From NCBI GenBank assembly GCA_016840165.1, contig JAEOSU010000072.1, positions 1 through 64,000 on the forward strand: 64,000 nt of DNA, in the 5' to 3' direction. The notes below the pieces were generated by a model. It searched no databases. It saw only the letters and a program-made list of their open reading frames with translations, and had not been told where the DNA came from. The stretch's first letter is position 1. Each line of letters starts with the position of its first letter. The DNA is from Promethearchaeota archaeon. Its GTDB lineage: Archaea > Asgardarchaeota > Lokiarchaeia > Sigyniarchaeales > SOKP01. Positions 1 to 10,545 of this stretch are shown here, in pieces. Both the position numbers and the translations under genes were made by a program.

Positions 1-575
1 AATTACCCTCAATAGAATTTCATCATACTTCACAGGAAGATAAGGAAGATTTTAAATGGGATAAGGTATGTAATCTAAATCTTGAAGAAATCATCCTTCT
101 ATTAAAAAATGAAAAATGTATTAGTTTATGTGCAAATTGCCATCAATTGATTCACTCGCCTAATTTCTCTAATTATATCGAAGAGATATTTACTCATTCT
201 AATGAATTAATAAATAAATTTCAAAAGGATTTTAAAAAATTAGTGAATAATATCAAAAATTTTAATTTTAAAAGTGTTAAAGAAGAATCTATTTTTAATT
301 CAGAAAATTGGTTAACTAAATCTAAGTTAAGTATTTTATTATTACTTGGAGATGGTAATAAATATACTATAAACGAGATTTGTCAAAAATTAAAATTTAC
401 AAGAACTTTCTGTTATGAAAGATTGAAAAATTTAAACGAAAGGCATTTTGTTAAGAAAACAGAGAAGCGTGAATATAGATTTTCTATAACAGAAGAGGGA
501 AAAAAAATATTAAAATTATATAAGGATTATGAAGATAAACTTTCATTTTTTAAATATTTTGATTTTGGGGTTTGA
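1..575 (+). CDS. HNH-like zinc domain plus winged helix protein, 5' truncated
   Basis: The frame is open from base 3 of the window, so the gene begins outside it; the first usable start inside (TTG at 147) would cut the domain in half. Translated from base 3, the visible N-terminus has an EFHH motif and then a CANCHQLIH motif, the histidine and C-x2-C-H pattern of HNH-type nuclease or zinc domains. It is followed by about 55 polar residues and a winged-helix domain in the last 80 residues. DNA binding is well supported by this architecture; nuclease activity is not, because the first metal-binding half is missing. The 3' end overlaps the convergent uvrA gene by 49 bases. Similar HNH-wHTH proteins seem common in Asgard genomes, but the role is unknown. 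Confidence 0.6.
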   Translation, partial: LPSIEFHHTSQEDKEDFKWDKVCNLNLEEIILLLKNEKCISLCANCHQLIHSPNFSNYIEEIFTHSNELINKFQKDFKKLVNNIKNFNFKSVKEESIFNSENWLTKSKLSILLLLGDGNKYTINEICQKLKFTRTFCYERLKNLNERHFVKKTEKREYRFSITEEGKKILKLYKDYEDKLSFFKYFDFGV

Positions 576-3439
576 TTTAAATATTTCTTTAAATATAAAG
601 CTGTATGTGATTTTTCACTATTAAGTATTGTTTCAGGGGTTCCTTCTATAACAATATAACCTCCTTCTTCACCTCCTTCTGGACCTAAATCAATAATATA
701 ATCAACAGATTTGATTATGTCCATATTATGCTCAATTATTACAACTGTGTTCCCCCTATCAACTAATTTTTGTAGAACAGCTAATAAATAATTAATATCA
801 TAAGCATGTAATCCTACCGTGGGTTCGTCAAGAATGTAGAGAGTATTTCCAGTGCTTAATTTTCTCAATTCTCTAGCAATTTTTAGTCTCTGGGATTCTC
901 CACCGCTTAATGTAGTAGAGGACTGACCTAACTCCAAATATCCTAGTCCTACATCTACAACTGTTTTCAATGTCTGTTTAAGCTTAGGAAAACTATCAAA
1001 AAACTCAAGTGCTTGGTGAAAAGTCATTTCTAAGACGTCTGAAATTGTTTTTCCTTTAAATTTGATTTGAAGTGTTTCTGAGTTGTATCTCTTTCCTTTA
1101 CATAAATCACATTTAATATAAACATCGGGCAAGAAATACATTTCCTTTAAGATATAGCCTGTACCCCTACATTTTTTACAATGTCCAGATTTGGTATTAA
1201 AACTAAATCTTCCCTTTTTATATCCACGTTCGCGAGCTTCTGGAAGTTGGGCAAAAATTTCCCGTATATAATCTAACGCTTTCGTATATGTTGATGGAAC
1301 AGATCGAGGAGTTCTTCCGATTGGTGATTGATCAATATTAATAATTTTATCTATTTCTTCGAACCCATTAATTTCATCAAAATCGCCTTGAAGAAGTCTT
1401 GTACTTCGAGTATTGACTTTATTATGAAGTCCTTTATACAAACAATCGATAATTAAACTAGTTTTTCCTGCTCCAGAAACGCCTGTTATACATGTAAAAA
1501 CACCTAATGGGATTTTAACCGTGATATCTTTTAGATTATTTTCTCGAGCACCTATAAGTTCAAGATATTTTCCATTCAATCTTCTTCGTTTCGTAGGTAA
1601 ATTAATTTTTTTCTTTCCTGAAAGATATTTTCCAGTAAGCGTTCTCGAATTCAATATCGTCTCAAGAGGTCCCTCTGCGACTATTTCTCCACCACTTTCT
1701 CCTGCTAGTGGGCCAAGATCAATGATATGATCCGCATTTCTCATTATCTCATCGTCGTGTTCCACCACGATAACAGTATTTCCCAAATCTCTAAGTTTTT
1801 TAAGCATCGCAATTAATCGAGAGATATCTCGTTGATGAAGCCCGACACTGGGTTCATCAAGCACATATAATACGCCAACCAAACTAGAACCTAACTGAGT
1901 TGCTAAATGAATTCTCTCCGCTTCCCCTACCGATAATGTATGCGACCTTCTGCTTAAAGATATATAATCTAAGCCAACATTATCTAAAAAGGATAATCTA
2001 TCTAAAATTTCCTTTAAAATGTCTTTCACTATTACTTTTTGGGTCTCATCTAATTCTAATTTCCGAAAGAACTTCAATGCATCCTTCACTGAAAGATCAG
2101 TCAATTCAGCGATATTAAGACCGTTAATAGTCACTGCAAGACTCTCAGGCTTTAAACGATAGCCATTACATTGAGGACAATTAGTTTGCTTCATTAAACT
2201 TTCGTAGACCCCTCGAGCCCATTCTGAGCGAGTCTCCATATATCTCCTATGGAGCATCGGGATTATTCCCTCAAATGGACGAGTTACTTCATAGGAAGCC
2301 TTGATCTCGCCGCGACTATTTTTATATCCATTATTATCACTTTCAAAATGAAAATCTATTGTTTCTTCCCCAGTTCCAAACAGTACTTTATGCAGTGAAT
2401 CAGGGTTTATATCTTTAATCGGAGTTTTATTTGTATTGAATCCATAATGTTTAGCTACTTGAACAATCGTCTGCCAAGAATACCCAGTATCAGAACCAAA
2501 ACCAGGAATATCTCTAATAGGAGTTTCTTGTAGAGGGATATCTAAATCATCTCCTAAAAGTAAGGAATAATCGAATTCCATTACGTTTCCTAATCCATTA
2601 CAGTATTTACAACTACCATGGGGAATATTAAAGGAAAACATTTTATGATCGATTGCGGGAAACGAGATTCCACAATCCACACACGCAAGATGTTCAGAAA
2701 AGATCTCTTCTCCCATGCCTATAACTTCGATAATTACGATTCCATCCGTTAATTCTAAAGCGGTCTCAATTGAATCAGCGAGTCTTGTTTTAATATCTTT
2801 CTTCATTATTAACCGGTCTATGATGACCCTAATATTATGTTTAATGTTCTTTTCCATGGAGATATCTTCATCAAGAGTATATTGGATATCATCAATTTCG
2901 ACTCTGAGGTAACCTTGCTTTTTCAAGTCCAAAAGAAGTTCTTTATATTCTCCTTTTCTATCTCTAACAACTGGGGCCTTAACTACAAATTTTTGTCCTT
3001 CTTTTAATGAACTTAATACTTGCTCAATAATTTGTTGAGGGGTTTGAGGTTTAATTTCCTTACCACAGTTAGGACAATGCGGAATCCCTATATTAGCAAA
3101 AAGCAATCTATAATAATCATATATTTCAGTTACTGTACCTACTGTACTTCTTGGATTTTTTGAAAGGGGTTTTTGTTCAATTGCAATGGCAGGAGATAAT
3201 CCTTCAATGGAATCAACGTCAGGTTTATCCATTTCTCCTAGAAATTGTCTTGCATAACTTGAAAGTGATTCTAAAAATCTTCTCTGGCCTTCAGCATAAA
3301 GTGTATCCATCGCAAGGCTTGATTTCCCACTACCGCTAATTCCTGTTACTACTACCAATTTATTTCTTGGAATTGTTACATCAATATTCTTAAGGTTATT
3401 TTGCCTCGCACCCTTGATAATTATAGAACTATCGCTCAT
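527..3439 (-). CDS. uvrA: Excinuclease ABC subunit A (UvrA)
   Basis: This is the damage-recognition ATPase of nucleotide excision repair; UvrA dimers load UvrB onto damaged DNA. The 970 residues match the family length. Seen: first Walker A GISGSGKSS (about residues 33-41), a C-x2-C zinc module near 255, second Walker A GVSGAGKTS near 655, a second zinc module CKKCRGTG, and the C-terminal signature LSGGESQRL. The first ABC signature reads LSVGEAERI instead of the usual LSGGEAQRI. uvrB lies 41 bases upstream on the same strand, so the two probably form an operon. UvrABC is a bacterial system found patchily in archaea, which implies old transfer. No uvrC is visible here. Confidence 0.97.
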   Translation of the reverse strand: MSDSSIIIKGARQNNLKNIDVTIPRNKLVVVTGISGSGKSSLAMDTLYAEGQRRFLESLSSYARQFLGEMDKPDVDSIEGLSPAIAIEQKPLSKNPRSTVGTVTEIYDYYRLLFANIGIPHCPNCGKEIKPQTPQQIIEQVLSSLKEGQKFVVKAPVVRDRKGEYKELLLDLKKQGYLRVEIDDIQYTLDEDISMEKNIKHNIRVIIDRLIMKKDIKTRLADSIETALELTDGIVIIEVIGMGEEIFSEHLACVDCGISFPAIDHKMFSFNIPHGSCKYCNGLGNVMEFDYSLLLGDDLDIPLQETPIRDIPGFGSDTGYSWQTIVQVAKHYGFNTNKTPIKDINPDSLHKVLFGTGEETIDFHFESDNNGYKNSRGEIKASYEVTRPFEGIIPMLHRRYMETRSEWARGVYESLMKQTNCPQCNGYRLKPESLAVTINGLNIAELTDLSVKDALKFFRKLELDETQKVIVKDILKEILDRLSFLDNVGLDYISLSRRSHTLSVGEAERIHLATQLGSSLVGVLYVLDEPSVGLHQRDISRLIAMLKKLRDLGNTVIVVEHDDEIMRNADHIIDLGPLAGESGGEIVAEGPLETILNSRTLTGKYLSGKKKINLPTKRRRLNGKYLELIGARENNLKDITVKIPLGVFTCITGVSGAGKTSLIIDCLYKGLHNKVNTRSTRLLQGDFDEINGFEEIDKIINIDQSPIGRTPRSVPSTYTKALDYIREIFAQLPEARERGYKKGRFSFNTKSGHCKKCRGTGYILKEMYFLPDVYIKCDLCKGKRYNSETLQIKFKGKTISDVLEMTFHQALEFFDSFPKLKQTLKTVVDVGLGYLELGQSSTTLSGGESQRLKIARELRKLSTGNTLYILDEPTVGLHAYDINYLLAVLQKLVDRGNTVVIIEHNMDIIKSVDYIIDLGPEGGEEGGYIVIEGTPETILNSEKSHTALYLKKYLNQTPKSKYLKNESLSS

Positions 3440-3480
3440 TATTTTACCTAAAGAACTTAATTAATAATTCAACTAAAATT

Positions 3481-5499
3481 TCATGCTTTTATTTTATAAT
3501 CTTTCTTGAATTCTATTATTTTATCTCTTAGATATGCCGCATCCTCAAATCTAAGTTCTTTTGCGGCTAGAAACATTTTATTTTCAAGGTACTGAACAAT
3601 AATATCGATATCACCCTGTATTTCTAACTCTTTAATTTTGTCTTTAACATTTTGTTTTAACCGCTTCACTTCTTTTTCTCTAAATTCCTGTTCTTCGGAT
3701 AAGGATTCCAAGATATTCTTTTGAATTGTTTGGGGAGTAATGTTGTGTTCTTTATTATAAGCCGTTTGCTTTTTCCTTCTACGATTTGTCTCTTTGATAG
3801 CCTCATTCATGGCAGTTGAGACTCTATCGGCATATAAAATAGCCTTTCCATCCACATTTCTCGAAGCTCGTCCGATTGTTTGAATTAAAGAGCGAGTATC
3901 TCTTAAAAATCCAAGTTTATCAGCGTCTAATATTGCAACGAGCTGAACCTCCGGTAAATCTAACCCTTCTCTTAGAAGATTTATTCCAACCACTACATCA
4001 TAAGTTCCATCTCTTAATTTCCTTAATATCTCAAATCTTTCAACAGTGTCCACTTCACTATGGAGATATTCAATTTTTATACCAAGCTCTGAGTAATATT
4101 CGGCAATATCTTCTGACATACGTTTAGTTAAAGTAGTTATTAACACTCTTCCATTATTCGCAATGGTTTTCCGTAATTCGCCTAATAAATCATCAATTTG
4201 ATTGGTAGCGGGCCGGATTTCAATTTGGGGATCCACGAGACCAGTCGGACGAATGATTTGTTCGGCTGAAATACCTTCAGATTTCTTCAACTCGTAAGCT
4301 CCCGGTGTAGCACTCATAAAGATGAGATATTTAATTTTTGATTCCCATTCTTCAAATGTTAACGGCCGGTTGTCAAAAGCACTGGGTAAGCGCCAACCGT
4401 ATTGGACAAGATTTTCTTTACGAGAACGATCTCCTCCGATCATTCCATGAATCTGGGGTATTGTTATGTGTGATTCATCGACTACTATGAGAAAATCATC
4501 AGGAAAGTAATCAATCAAACACATAGGAGGTGTTCCAGGTGCACGACCATCAAGATGTCTAGAATAATTCTCTATTCCTTTGCAATATCCCATTTCTCGC
4601 ATCATTTCAAGGTCAAATTTAACTCTCTTTTCTAACCTTTGAGCTTCAGCGTACTTTTTTTCAGCTTTAAATTTCTGTAATTGGTCCTCTAATTCAAGTT
4701 CGATGGAATCTAACGCTTTAATCTTGTTTTCTTCTGGGATAATAAAATGCGTGGCGGGAAAAATTCGTATATGTGGATGTTGTCGAATAACTTCATTAGA
4801 GATGGGATGAATTTCATGGATACTTTCTATTTCATCACCAAATAAAGAAATTCTAATCGCTGTGTTTAAATATGCAGGATAAATATCTACGATATCGCCT
4901 TTCACTCGGACATCTCCTGGTTTGAACTCTATTTCTTTTCTCTCATAGTTCATTTTAATTAAGGCTTTAAGTATTTCGCTTCTTCTAATATTCTGACCGA
5001 CTTCTAAATTTAATGATACTGCTGTCCATGTTTCTGGGTCACCAATTCCATAAATGCATGAAACTGTTGCTACAATGATGACGTCATTCCTTGTTCTTAC
5101 CGCATGAGTTGCTGCTAAACGGAGGCGCTCAATCTCTTCATTTACACTGAAATCCTTTTCAATATATAGTCCTGTCACCGGTAAATAAGCCTCTGGTTGA
5201 TAGTAATCGTAATATGAGACAAAATAATGAACTGCATTATTAGGGAATAATTCCTTTAGTTCATTATAGAGTTGAGCAGCAAGAGTCTTATTGGGCGCCA
5301 TAACTAAAGTAGGCTTTTGAATTTCTTGTATAATATTAGCAACAGTAAATGTTTTACCAGTACCAGTTGCTCCTAATAAAGTCTGGAATCTTTTTCTGTT
5401 ATCTATTCCTTCTTTAAGCGCTGCAATCGCAACTGGTTGATCTCCACGAGGAGAAAATTCGGATTGTATCTTGAAACTAACACTCATACTACTCAACAC
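3481..5499 (-). CDS. uvrB: Excinuclease ABC subunit B (UvrB)
   Basis: This is the helicase-like subunit that verifies DNA damage and recruits the UvrC nuclease. The protein has 672 residues, the normal length. Seen: Walker A GATGTGKT at residues 43-50, the damage-probing beta-hairpin YYDYYQPEAYLP near residue 100, a DESH Walker B, helicase motif VI around QTIGRASRN, and a C-terminal UVR domain (about 630-668) that would contact UvrC. ATG at 5499 and ATG at 5487 are both possible starts; the second gives the more typical MSVSF N-terminus. It is the first gene of a uvrB-uvrA pair. The upstream gap (5500-5668) would carry its promoter. Confidence 0.97.
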   Translation of the reverse strand: MLSSMSVSFKIQSEFSPRGDQPVAIAALKEGIDNRKRFQTLLGATGTGKTFTVANIIQEIQKPTLVMAPNKTLAAQLYNELKELFPNNAVHYFVSYYDYYQPEAYLPVTGLYIEKDFSVNEEIERLRLAATHAVRTRNDVIIVATVSCIYGIGDPETWTAVSLNLEVGQNIRRSEILKALIKMNYERKEIEFKPGDVRVKGDIVDIYPAYLNTAIRISLFGDEIESIHEIHPISNEVIRQHPHIRIFPATHFIIPEENKIKALDSIELELEDQLQKFKAEKKYAEAQRLEKRVKFDLEMMREMGYCKGIENYSRHLDGRAPGTPPMCLIDYFPDDFLIVVDESHITIPQIHGMIGGDRSRKENLVQYGWRLPSAFDNRPLTFEEWESKIKYLIFMSATPGAYELKKSEGISAEQIIRPTGLVDPQIEIRPATNQIDDLLGELRKTIANNGRVLITTLTKRMSEDIAEYYSELGIKIEYLHSEVDTVERFEILRKLRDGTYDVVVGINLLREGLDLPEVQLVAILDADKLGFLRDTRSLIQTIGRASRNVDGKAILYADRVSTAMNEAIKETNRRRKKQTAYNKEHNITPQTIQKNILESLSEEQEFREKEVKRLKQNVKDKIKELEIQGDIDIIVQYLENKMFLAAKELRFEDAAYLRDKIIEFKKDYKIKA

Positions 5500-5668
5500 A
5501 TCTAAATGAACTATATGAATATAGAGTAAAATTGAATTTATAAGCCATAAGACTATAAATATTCTAATATAACATGATTTATGATTTTTACTCCAAAAAA
5601 ATAGAAGTGGATTTAAAATTTTAATTATAATATGAAAAAGGAAATTAACCCTTTGTTATATTGCTTTG

Positions 5669-8600
5669 TTAGGAAATAACTATTTCTAAATGTGTGTCTT
5701 CAGCACCTTCGACTGTGCGAACAAGAATTTCTAAGTCATCATTCACGTTTACTGGGCCTATATATGATTCTAAATTCGCCATACTAATCGTGAGCTCAAT
5801 AAAATCACCAACTCCAATCTCATAGATATCTTCGATGAACGCTCCTAGTGAAATATATGTACCATTAATGTAAATAGAATCTACTGTTACATTGAGCTCT
5901 CCGTTATTATTGATACGTATCTCCACATTAAATGAATCTCGCGCGATAGTCTCGGTGCTATCAATGTCAATGTTATAGTAATAGGAATCTACTATCGCTG
6001 AAAATTCATGATACGCCATTGCAGTGGTGTTTGTAGAGACATTAACGTTCATCTGATTGGTCACATTAATATTAAAACCTGATATATTAAATGAGATTAG
6101 CGCACATTCTTGTAAATCTAAGAAAGCATCACCAGAGAGAAATTTAACGTCAGTACTAATGTTTAATGTAGTAGTTGAATTAAGAAATATTTCTTCAAGT
6201 TTTAATGGAACGTCACCGGTGTTCTTAACTAAAAGCTGTCCTGTTTCGTTTGCTGCTATGAAAGAGAGCGTATCCCCTTCTACATATTCTATAATTTGAA
6301 GATCTGGATCTTCACTAATCGTATGAATATACCCAATATCGGATGCTTTAGTGGTCTCATTAAAATTTCCGGTTACTTTGACACCTATTTCATCGTTAAT
6401 ATCTATTCCATCTGGTCCAAGGATAGAGAAATATTGAATATCACCAGGAGCAAATATTAATGGAGGAATCGATTCCACTTCATCCCAACTGCCTGTTTGA
6501 GTCAAATATATCGAATCCAATCCTAAATATTTCTGTCCAGTATTCTGAAGTTTCAGAAAGATTCTTGTTGTCCCATTATTATAGGTATATGCATAAGTTC
6601 CATTTAATGATATAGGGATATGCTTCCTAAAATTACTGTTTTGGGCAATTTCTGCTTCAGGTGATATAATCCGATTTCTGGCAATAATCGATAATGCATA
6701 ATTTTCAAATTGTGAGGTGAGTAGAATCTCATCTTGTATCTCATTGGGAGTGATAACACCAATTTTATGTTCTGTTCGTACGGGCCAGAATGAAATGGAG
6801 TAGTTATATACCTTCACAGTTGCCTTTTCTCCAGGAGCTAATATAGGAGAACCGCTCAAATATTCATCTACTTGCAATTCATTAATTATCGAGTCAGCAT
6901 AGAATGTATCAAGAATTACGGTGGTTTCACCAGTGTTTTCTATTTCAAGATAGACATCGGCATTGAATTCATCAATTTGTAGTACGTAACTGTTTTCTTT
7001 ATTAATTTGAATATCTCCTTCTTTTGATTCTTTGACGAAGAAATTACTCGTATTATTGGTAAATACATAGGTTTGTTTATTCGCTGCTTCTGATTGAGCC
7101 TCAACTTCAATGCGAACTACATCATTTGGTTTATATTCTTTACCACTTGATTTAATATCCACCCATACATAATCATCCTCACCCGCTTCAAGTGTATTAG
7201 TATTGTATCCTTTGCCTAGATTAAAACTCTGGCTTACATTGTTCACTTTTACATCTGTAATAGTTAGATTCTTTATGCCAGTATTTTGTAATCTAAAGGT
7301 TCCATAGCCTGAATCAAATACTTTAGGTTCTTTTATCTCAAAACTGGAATCTAATGCCGTATAGTCAACTTTAAAAATTTTAACCAGACCTGCTGAAGAG
7401 AAATATACGGGAGAAAATACATTCGATTCATAATCACCACCTTCAGGAATATAAGTACTCCATGCGTTTCCATCATCTGCTAATCTGGCTCCGATTTGTT
7501 GTCGATAATATTCTTCAAAAGTTTGGGGACTAGTTCCAGTATAAACATCCGTTGATATGCCCCAGAACATCAGTTTAGACAATTGACTATTGAACCATGA
7601 CAATTCTACACGGCCAGAAGTAGCATTGACGTATTCATCTTCGTCAAATACCGCATTTCTTGCCCAATTATCTTCTTCTAATCCCCATTCCTTATATAAT
7701 GTATAATGATCATTTGGAATCCGTAACATCCATTGCCATTTTCCCTCATCTCCTCCTAACGGGTCAAAAAGGTAGCCGAAATAGACTAGTACATAATCCG
7801 CTTTCAATATTCGGAAGATCTTTGCACTATAGATCTCATTTGTCTGCATAAGGGCCATTCCCGTCATTCCAATCCTCGTAGAATTTACAGTTGCATTATC
7901 GTTAACACTCGTCATATTACCAATAGGAGTTATCCAGTAGCCATAATCCCACCAACTTACTACAACTGTATCACCTGGAAGATTTGTCTTCATCCATGTT
8001 AGGGAATTTTCCCAATCATGATAATAGCCTCCAGGAGAGATCTGACTTGAGCTTAAAGAGCCAGTAGCGATCTCAGAACCATGCATTATCTGAGCAAAAC
8101 ACATAAATCCAATGATAAAGTACACAGCAGCGATTTCTGATTTGCCAACCATTCGTTTTAACTGCCGTCTACGTTTTCTACTAACAGCAGAACGTTCTTG
8201 TTTATAAAAGCTACCAAAAATTTTCAAAATGCTTGAAAGCCCATAAGCTCCAACTAAACAGGCAGCGGGAGCAAAGAGTAAGATGATCCGAATCATACTT
8301 CCTGTGAAATAAAACAGTGTGAGTATGAATACTATTAACAACACATCAGCAGCATTACCTCTTCGAAACAAAAAGAACAGTCCAAGAGGGATTACAATTA
8401 GAGGGATTAATGTATTATAATAGAAAACACTCCACGCACTCGGGCTGTGTTCGGCAACAGAAGCAGTAAGACTCATTCCTTCTCGAATTAAGGGGCTCAG
8501 GATACTCTGTATTCTCCCTCCAAAACCAAATGGGATTATACTGGGATTTATCCATACGATAATAGCTATTACCAAAATAGCAGGAATAATCCCCCATTTA

Positions 8601-9529
8601 AGAAGATTTATTAACCCACCATAAAATTTTGGAAAAGTATCTCTCTTAGAATATATCAAATGATAAATTATTAATAAAACTAAGAAAATATACATACCCC
8701 CAATGTTGAGAGAACTAAAAAGTTCATAGAAATGAAAGTTATAATATAATGAAAAAATCAGCAGTGAAGTTCCCATTATGCCTACGTACGCGATAAAAAT
8801 ATTTGTATTATATTTTTTCATTAATATCAATATTCCAACTATTATCGGTAAAAGATAGAATACAAAATAATATCCCCCCCAGCTCAGGGTTAAATAACCG
8901 AGGAATAAACCTCCAAGAACAGAATCAGTAATTCTTCCAGTTCGAATAGTCCTTAAAAAGAAATAAAATGTCATTAAGGTAGCAAACACCCCAATGGTTT
9001 CGTTATCGAAAAATCCAGCTGTAGTTCTTTGCATAAACCCAGTATTGAATGCCATAAAAAAAGCGGCGATGAGCCCACACTTTCTATCTAAAGCCTCTTT
9101 TCCGAGAAGATACGCGGCAAATACAGTAACACCTCCCATAAAAGCGGGAAAATAGAAGCAAATATCATATAATGAGATTGGGATTCCAATAGAATTGAAT
9201 GCTTGGTATATTATTACTACTGTGAATGTTAAGCCAGGTCGTAAATTACCTCTATCAATACCCTCGGGAAACCAACTTTTAAAGTCGTGCCAATTAAAAT
9301 ATTCAAAAATTGAATGGCTTGAGAGATAATCAGCTTGATAATATTGAATCCAAGGATCAAATGCTTTAATTAAAAAATTATTAATAGCGAGGGGAGACAA
9401 CCGGATTAGAATAGCGACAAATATGACTAAAAATAAAGCCGTAAAGAAAAGTAAATTCCTAGATTTAATGGTTACACTTGCTCGTGTGCGATCTCTGAGA
9501 TTTTTTAATGAAGACCAAATTTTTGACAT
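5669..9529 (-). CDS. aglB: STT3/AglB oligosaccharyltransferase, extra-long
   Basis: This is the catalytic subunit that transfers a lipid-linked glycan to asparagine of secreted proteins. The N-terminal ~480 residues carry about a dozen membrane segments with the acidic FDPWIQY and GFFDNE loops, an SVAEH motif of the SVSE/TIXE type, and then the diagnostic WWDYG motif (SWWDYGYW, about residue 530) in the extracytoplasmic domain. At 1286 residues it is several hundred longer than most archaeal AglB proteins. The extra C-terminus (about 740-1286) is a chain of beta-rich, CARDB/Ig-like segments full of N-x-S/T sequons. It is a single gene, divergent from truA. Enzyme family is secure; the function of the tail is not known. 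Confidence 0.95.
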   Translation of the reverse strand: MSKIWSSLKNLRDRTRASVTIKSRNLLFFTALFLVIFVAILIRLSPLAINNFLIKAFDPWIQYYQADYLSSHSIFEYFNWHDFKSWFPEGIDRGNLRPGLTFTVVIIYQAFNSIGIPISLYDICFYFPAFMGGVTVFAAYLLGKEALDRKCGLIAAFFMAFNTGFMQRTTAGFFDNETIGVFATLMTFYFFLRTIRTGRITDSVLGGLFLGYLTLSWGGYYFVFYLLPIIVGILILMKKYNTNIFIAYVGIMGTSLLIFSLYYNFHFYELFSSLNIGGMYIFLVLLIIYHLIYSKRDTFPKFYGGLINLLKWGIIPAILVIAIIVWINPSIIPFGFGGRIQSILSPLIREGMSLTASVAEHSPSAWSVFYYNTLIPLIVIPLGLFFLFRRGNAADVLLIVFILTLFYFTGSMIRIILLFAPAACLVGAYGLSSILKIFGSFYKQERSAVSRKRRRQLKRMVGKSEIAAVYFIIGFMCFAQIMHGSEIATGSLSSSQISPGGYYHDWENSLTWMKTNLPGDTVVVSWWDYGYWITPIGNMTSVNDNATVNSTRIGMTGMALMQTNEIYSAKIFRILKADYVLVYFGYLFDPLGGDEGKWQWMLRIPNDHYTLYKEWGLEEDNWARNAVFDEDEYVNATSGRVELSWFNSQLSKLMFWGISTDVYTGTSPQTFEEYYRQQIGARLADDGNAWSTYIPEGGDYESNVFSPVYFSSAGLVKIFKVDYTALDSSFEIKEPKVFDSGYGTFRLQNTGIKNLTITDVKVNNVSQSFNLGKGYNTNTLEAGEDDYVWVDIKSSGKEYKPNDVVRIEVEAQSEAANKQTYVFTNNTSNFFVKESKEGDIQINKENSYVLQIDEFNADVYLEIENTGETTVILDTFYADSIINELQVDEYLSGSPILAPGEKATVKVYNYSISFWPVRTEHKIGVITPNEIQDEILLTSQFENYALSIIARNRIISPEAEIAQNSNFRKHIPISLNGTYAYTYNNGTTRIFLKLQNTGQKYLGLDSIYLTQTGSWDEVESIPPLIFAPGDIQYFSILGPDGIDINDEIGVKVTGNFNETTKASDIGYIHTISEDPDLQIIEYVEGDTLSFIAANETGQLLVKNTGDVPLKLEEIFLNSTTTLNISTDVKFLSGDAFLDLQECALISFNISGFNINVTNQMNVNVSTNTTAMAYHEFSAIVDSYYYNIDIDSTETIARDSFNVEIRINNNGELNVTVDSIYINGTYISLGAFIEDIYEIGVGDFIELTISMANLESYIGPVNVNDDLEILVRTVEGAEDTHLEIVIS

Positions 9530-9702
9530 TGTTTATTCAATAGTTTTTTAATAAAAAATAATCACAATTTTAAATAAAATTTAGATATTAAATTTAGCTT
9601 ATCATTAAAAGCTTTTTAGTCTTAAAAATAATTGGACTTAATATTTTAAAACAAATTTAGATTGTTTGAATATTCCAACAGAAAAATAGTTTAATTACCA
9701 TC

Positions 9703-10545
9703 ATGGAAAGAAGAAGATATCTGATTAAATTTTATTACATCGGTTCAGGAAGATATTTTGGATCTCAACGCCAAATTGAATATGAGACAATTGAGAATTA
9801 TTTAATTGGTAGTTTGCTTAAAAAAAAATATATTGAGGATATAAAAACATCGGGTTTTGAAGTAGCGAGTAGAACTGATAAGTTTGTATCAGCCAGAGGA
9901 GCATGCTTTTCTTTTCTTACCAACAAGGCTCTCACTTTAATGGAGATTAATTCTATGCTTCCCCGAGATATTGGTTTATGGGCTTTTTGTGAGGTCAAGG
10001 AGAATTTTTCATCCCGATTTAATGCGATATATCGATTTTATAAATATATATTTTTAGTTCCTGAAAAGAAGGAAGGATCATATCCATATAATCTTAAATT
10101 AATGAAAGAAGCATGTAAAATTCTTGAAGGGCATCATGATTTTCTTAATTTTTCTAAAAGAGAAAAGAAGAGTATAAAAACAACCAGAGATATGCTATTG
10201 TCGGATTTCGAAAAAGATGGCAAATTTTTAATTTTTAATTTTAAGAGTCAAGCGTTTTTAAGGCAGCAAATCAGGAGAATGGTTGCTAAATTATTAGAAG
10301 TAGGAAAGGAAGTAATTGATCTTGAAGATTTTATTCAACTTTTTGATACAAATGAATATATTTCATATCAACCTGCTGATCCCGAAGGATTAATTTTATG
10401 GGATATTTATTATGGAGAGAATGTTCATTTTACTATTGATGTCAAATCTTATGAGAGAATGCTCCAATATTTTTCAAAAAAGTTTTATACTTACAACCTA
10501 AAACAGAAATTATTCGAGATCCTTCAGCATGACGATATTAGCTAA
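9703..10545 (+). CDS. truA: tRNA pseudouridine synthase A
   Basis: It isomerises uridines in the tRNA anticodon arm (positions 38-40 in characterised TruA/Pus3 enzymes). The 280 residues are typical of the family. The catalytic aspartate is in SRTDKFVSARG (about residues 57-67), followed by the conserved FSSRFNA and FLRQQIRRMV regions of the second half-domain. The ATG at 9703 is the first in frame and gives the expected short basic N-terminus. The last 36 bases overlap the convergent RFC gene. Confidence 0.93.
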   Translation: MERRRYLIKFYYIGSGRYFGSQRQIEYETIENYLIGSLLKKKYIEDIKTSGFEVASRTDKFVSARGACFSFLTNKALTLMEINSMLPRDIGLWAFCEVKENFSSRFNAIYRFYKYIFLVPEKKEGSYPYNLKLMKEACKILEGHHDFLNFSKREKKSIKTTRDMLLSDFEKDGKFLIFNFKSQAFLRQQIRRMVAKLLEVGKEVIDLEDFIQLFDTNEYISYQPADPEGLILWDIYYGENVHFTIDVKSYERMLQYFSKKFYTYNLKQKLFEILQHDDIS

